8,010 nucleotides of DNA from Cyclobacteriaceae bacterium (GTDB lineage Bacteria; Bacteroidota; Bacteroidia; Cytophagales; Cyclobacteriaceae). The number at the start of each line of letters is the position of its first letter. Position 1 is the first letter of the stretch. Positions 6,688-8,010 of the stretch are shown here, piece after piece. The notes under the pieces were generated by a model that ran no database searches, was not told the DNA's origin, and worked only from the letters and a program-made list of their open reading frames with translations. The stretch spans positions 1-8,010 of the forward strand of contig JAOTYN010000185.1 of the NCBI GenBank assembly GCA_029861825.1, read 5' to 3'. Both the position numbers and the translations under genes were made by a program.

Positions 6688-6779
6688 CAACATATATCCG
6701 GAATTTGGAATTAGTATTGTTCGGGATTCCCATAGCTGTCTCGCAGAGAATGCAATGAAAGCTCAAAGCTGCGCTGGGT

Positions 6780-6820
6780 CTTTGCCACCCTTGGCGCTTC
6801 TTAGGGCTCTTTGCGAAATC
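6780..6820. repeat. Degenerate ~10-bp tandem CTTnGC repeat downstream of murI
   Basis: Four related short units occur in a row: CTTTGC at 6780, CTTGGC at 6790, CTTAGG at 6800 and CTTTGC at 6809. Read on the minus strand this is a GCAAAG / CCTAAG / GCCAAG / GCAAAG pattern. It resembles the GCGCAAAGGCGCTAAG-style intergenic repeats I recall from Bacteroidota and some other environmental bacteria. It begins 7 bp past the murI stop. Copies are diverged, so it could also be chance. Confidence 0.35.
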
Positions 6821-6826
6821 ACTTGT

Positions 6827-7639
6827 TTAATCCCACAGGCTGGAGCGCTCCAGTTTTATTTTCTCACCGAAGAACATTCGGGTGGATGCCTGGAATGAGT
6901 CCGTAAAATCCGATACCATAAAGTGGTCTTTCCCACCAGGGTGTTTATTGATCAAATTGTGGAATTCCAAGAATCCTTTAAGGGCCCGGGCCACGATTAC
7001 AGAGCTGTCAATAACCTCTACCATAGGACCGTAATATTTTAAAATCGATTTCTTAATCAGCGGGTAGTGGGTACAACCCAGAATGAGGGCTTCCATATCC
7101 TGCAGCCAGGGATCGCGCAGGTACTTCCGGATGATCTTCTTGCTGATATCGCCGGTAAAAAACCCCTCCTCAATCATGGGTACCAGCAAGGGCGTGGCCA
7201 GAGCTTGTAAAGAAATGTTTTTGTTCAGGGCTTGCACCTTCTGTTCATAGACTTTTGAATTTACCGTTTGCTTGGTGCCGATAAGTCCCACAGTTTTTCC
7301 CTGGTAGTTTTCTCTCAGATAATCGATTACCGGATCGATCACATTAAGGACTTTAGCTGAATTGCCCACATACTCGCTTACCAGTTCATAGCCGGCCGCA
7401 CTGGCAGAGTTGCAGGCGATCAGGATCAATTTGCAACCCTGATTTAACAGCATTTGGGTGATCTTGATGGAATAGGCCTGAATAGCAGCGGTAGATTTAT
7501 CCCCGTACGGCAAATGAGCGGTATCGCCAAAGTATATGATATGCTCCCCCGGAAGTTCCTGCTTAACAGCACGTGCTACGGTGAGCCCTCCGATACCGCT
7601 GTCAAAAATTCCAATGGGGGCAGTAGAAGCTGAGGACAT
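6827..7639 (-). CDS. murI: Glutamate racemase
   Basis: Cofactor-independent conversion of L-Glu to D-Glu for peptidoglycan, in the cytoplasm. From the ATG at 7639 the protein has 270 residues, the normal MurI length. Numbered from that start, motifs are PIGIFDSGIGGLTVAR (8-23) with the active-site Asp-Ser, YFGDTAHLPYGDKS (36-49), the first catalytic Cys C76 in IACNSASAAGYE, GLIGTKQTV (118-126), and the second catalytic Cys C189 in LILGCTHYPLI followed by H191. The frame extends to a TTG codon at 7657 that would add MGKFFA. I prefer the ATG because the TTG falls inside a near-consensus -7 box (7655-7662), and starting at MSSASTAPIGIF gives the usual distance to the GIFDSG motif. In many Bacteroidota murI follows ompH/skp genes; here the upstream gene fragment does not look like OmpH and a terminator separates it, so murI seems to be its own unit. 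Confidence 0.95.
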   Translation of the reverse strand: MSSASTAPIGIFDSGIGGLTVARAVKQELPGEHIIYFGDTAHLPYGDKSTAAIQAYSIKITQMLLNQGCKLILIACNSASAAGYELVSEYVGNSAKVLNVIDPVIDYLRENYQGKTVGLIGTKQTVNSKVYEQKVQALNKNISLQALATPLLVPMIEEGFFTGDISKKIIRKYLRDPWLQDMEALILGCTHYPLIKKSILKYYGPMVEVIDSSVIVARALKGFLEFHNLINKHPGGKDHFMVSDFTDSFQASTRMFFGEKIKLERSSLWD

Positions 7640-7654
7640 AGCAAAAAATTTGCC

Positions 7655-7662
7655 CAAATATC
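7655..7662 (-). promoter_or_regulatory. Near-consensus -7 box for murI
   Basis: The minus strand reads GATATTTG, seven of eight TAnnTTTG positions counting the free ones. It lies 15 bp upstream of the preferred ATG at 7639, a spacing like that of rlmD and the PurF-like gene in this window. The nearest TTTG upstream (plus 7695-7698) is too far for a standard -33. Confidence 0.3.
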
Positions 7663-7722
7663 TCCATTATTTTCGATTTAGACTTGGCTGCTGCCAAAAA
7701 AAGTAATAATAAACACCCCCAT

Positions 7723-7754
7723 AGTGTTACCTGCTTTTCTTATCAGTGTTACCT
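7723..7754. repeat. Pair of exact 10-bp direct repeats, 22 bp apart
   Basis: AGTGTTACCT occurs at 7723-7732 and again at 7745-7754. The start-to-start distance of 22 bp is close to two helical turns, so a protein could meet both copies on one face. They lie 84 to 115 bp upstream of the murI ATG. A tandem activator or repressor site is possible; no known operator is recognised. Confidence 0.6.
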
Positions 7755-7763
7755 AGTTTTGTC

Positions 7764-7778
7764 CTCGTTTGCAACGAG
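7764..7778. other. 15-bp dyad
   Basis: CTCGTT-TGC-AACGAG is a perfect 6-bp inverted repeat around a 3-base centre. It is not followed by a T-run on either strand, so it is not a standard terminator. It could be an operator or a small hairpin. Confidence 0.4.
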
Positions 7779-7831
7779 CACACCTAAAATAGTGAGTTTC
7801 TAGCTTCAGGTAGGCGTTACAGGCCCGAAAT

Positions 7832-7860
7832 GAAAAGGTCCGCGTTACAAACACGGACCC
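7832..7860 (-). terminator. Rho-independent terminator of the right-edge gene
   Basis: On the minus strand GGTCCGTG pairs with CGCGGACC (plus 7852-7859 and 7837-7844). This gives an 8-bp stem with one G-U wobble and a 7-base loop, followed at once by TTTTC. It lies 36 bp past the stop codon of the minus-strand gene entering from the right, so it probably ends that transcript before murI. Confidence 0.75.
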
Positions 7861-7895
7861 GTATAAGGGTATGATGTTACAATAAACTATGGTAT

Positions 7896-8010
7896 CTATT
7901 TAATCGGTTTCGGCAATAAGATATCCCATTTAGAACTGTCTACATATTCATTTTTCTCCCTCATTGGAAAATTGATCACAAAAACTGCCGAATCACCAAT
8001 CTTTTGAACT
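7896..8010 (-). CDS. C-terminal fragment of an unidentified protein (partial, runs off right edge)
   Basis: A minus-strand frame enters at the right edge and ends at TAG (7896-7898), leaving 37 visible residues. They include VQKIGDSAVFVINFP and the final SSKWDILLPKPIK. The alternating hydrophobic stretch AVFVINFP looks like a beta-strand. A well-placed intrinsic terminator 36 bp downstream supports a real gene end. The fragment is too short to assign a family; it could belong to a beta-rich or secreted protein, but nothing decides this. Confidence 0.6.
   Translation of the reverse strand, partial: VQKIGDSAVFVINFPMREKNEYVDSSKWDILLPKPIK

Larger units (their letters stand above)
7640..7895. other. 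Non-coding region upstream of murI
   Basis: This 256-bp stretch has no frame above about 15 codons that looks like a gene on either strand. It holds, in order, the putative murI promoter, a 14-bp dyad TTGGC-TGCT-GCCAA (7684-7697), a pair of 10-bp direct repeats, a 15-bp dyad (7764-7778), and the terminator of the incoming right-edge gene. The pentamer GTTAC occurs five times (7726, 7748, 7816, 7844, 7876). Confidence 0.7.

Noticed and set aside
7684..7697. TTGGC-TGCT-GCCAA hairpin followed by an A-run
   Set aside because: The A-run would be a T-run on the minus strand but lies on the wrong side of the stem for minus-strand termination, and no plus-strand gene ends here.
1..8010. Defence system, mobile element, CRISPR array or RNA gene
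   Set aside because: No transposase, integrase, nuclease, regular spacer array, or tRNA/rRNA sequence was seen. The gene content is housekeeping, so I make no claim of a new system beyond the small or unknown genes listed.

Overview
This window looks like a piece of a Bacteroidota chromosome. Four things suggest this. The promoter-like boxes match the Bacteroidota -7 consensus TAnnTTTG, and Shine-Dalgarno sequences are not evident. The left-edge gene encodes the N-terminus of a secreted protein of the gliding-motility/type IX-secreted kind. There is a long amidophosphoribosyltransferase-like protein of the form typical of this phylum. The conserved genes have mixed orientation and are very tightly packed. 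I cannot fix the class or genus from sequence alone.

Layout, left to right. 1-765 (-) is the first 255 codons of a large secreted surface protein that runs off the window. Diverging from it is a two-gene unit (+): rlmD, a 23S rRNA m5U methyltransferase with an Fe-S cluster, and 3 bp later a 126-residue conserved-looking protein of unknown function. This unit converges on thiL (-), thiamine-monophosphate kinase, with a 7-bp overlap of the two 3' ends. Diverging from thiL is a 43-codon lipoprotein gene at 3810-3941 (+). Its 3' end overlaps by 23 bp the 3' end of mce (-), methylmalonyl-CoA epimerase. Diverging from mce is a solitary A-type Fe-S carrier (+), which ends 3 bp from the end of a 626-residue PurF-like glutamine amidotransferase/phosphoribosyltransferase (-). 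Next is murI (-), glutamate racemase, for which I prefer the ATG at 7639 over an upstream TTG. A 256-bp non-coding stretch follows, with direct repeats, a dyad and one convincing intrinsic terminator. The last 37 codons of another minus-strand gene enter from the right edge.

The genes do not form one pathway. They are single housekeeping genes for rRNA modification, thiamine diphosphate, propionate/methylmalonyl-CoA metabolism, Fe-S delivery, purine or related amidotransfer, and peptidoglycan D-Glu. The only functional link I can see is loose: RlmD carries a [4Fe-4S] cluster and an Fe-S carrier is nearby. I see no tRNA, rRNA, CRISPR array, insertion sequence, prophage or defence module.

The items most worth a second look are the tiny basic lipoprotein overlapping mce, the unknown protein coupled to rlmD, the divergent PurF-like enzyme, the three convergent junctions with no room for ordinary terminators, and the repeat structures on both sides of murI.
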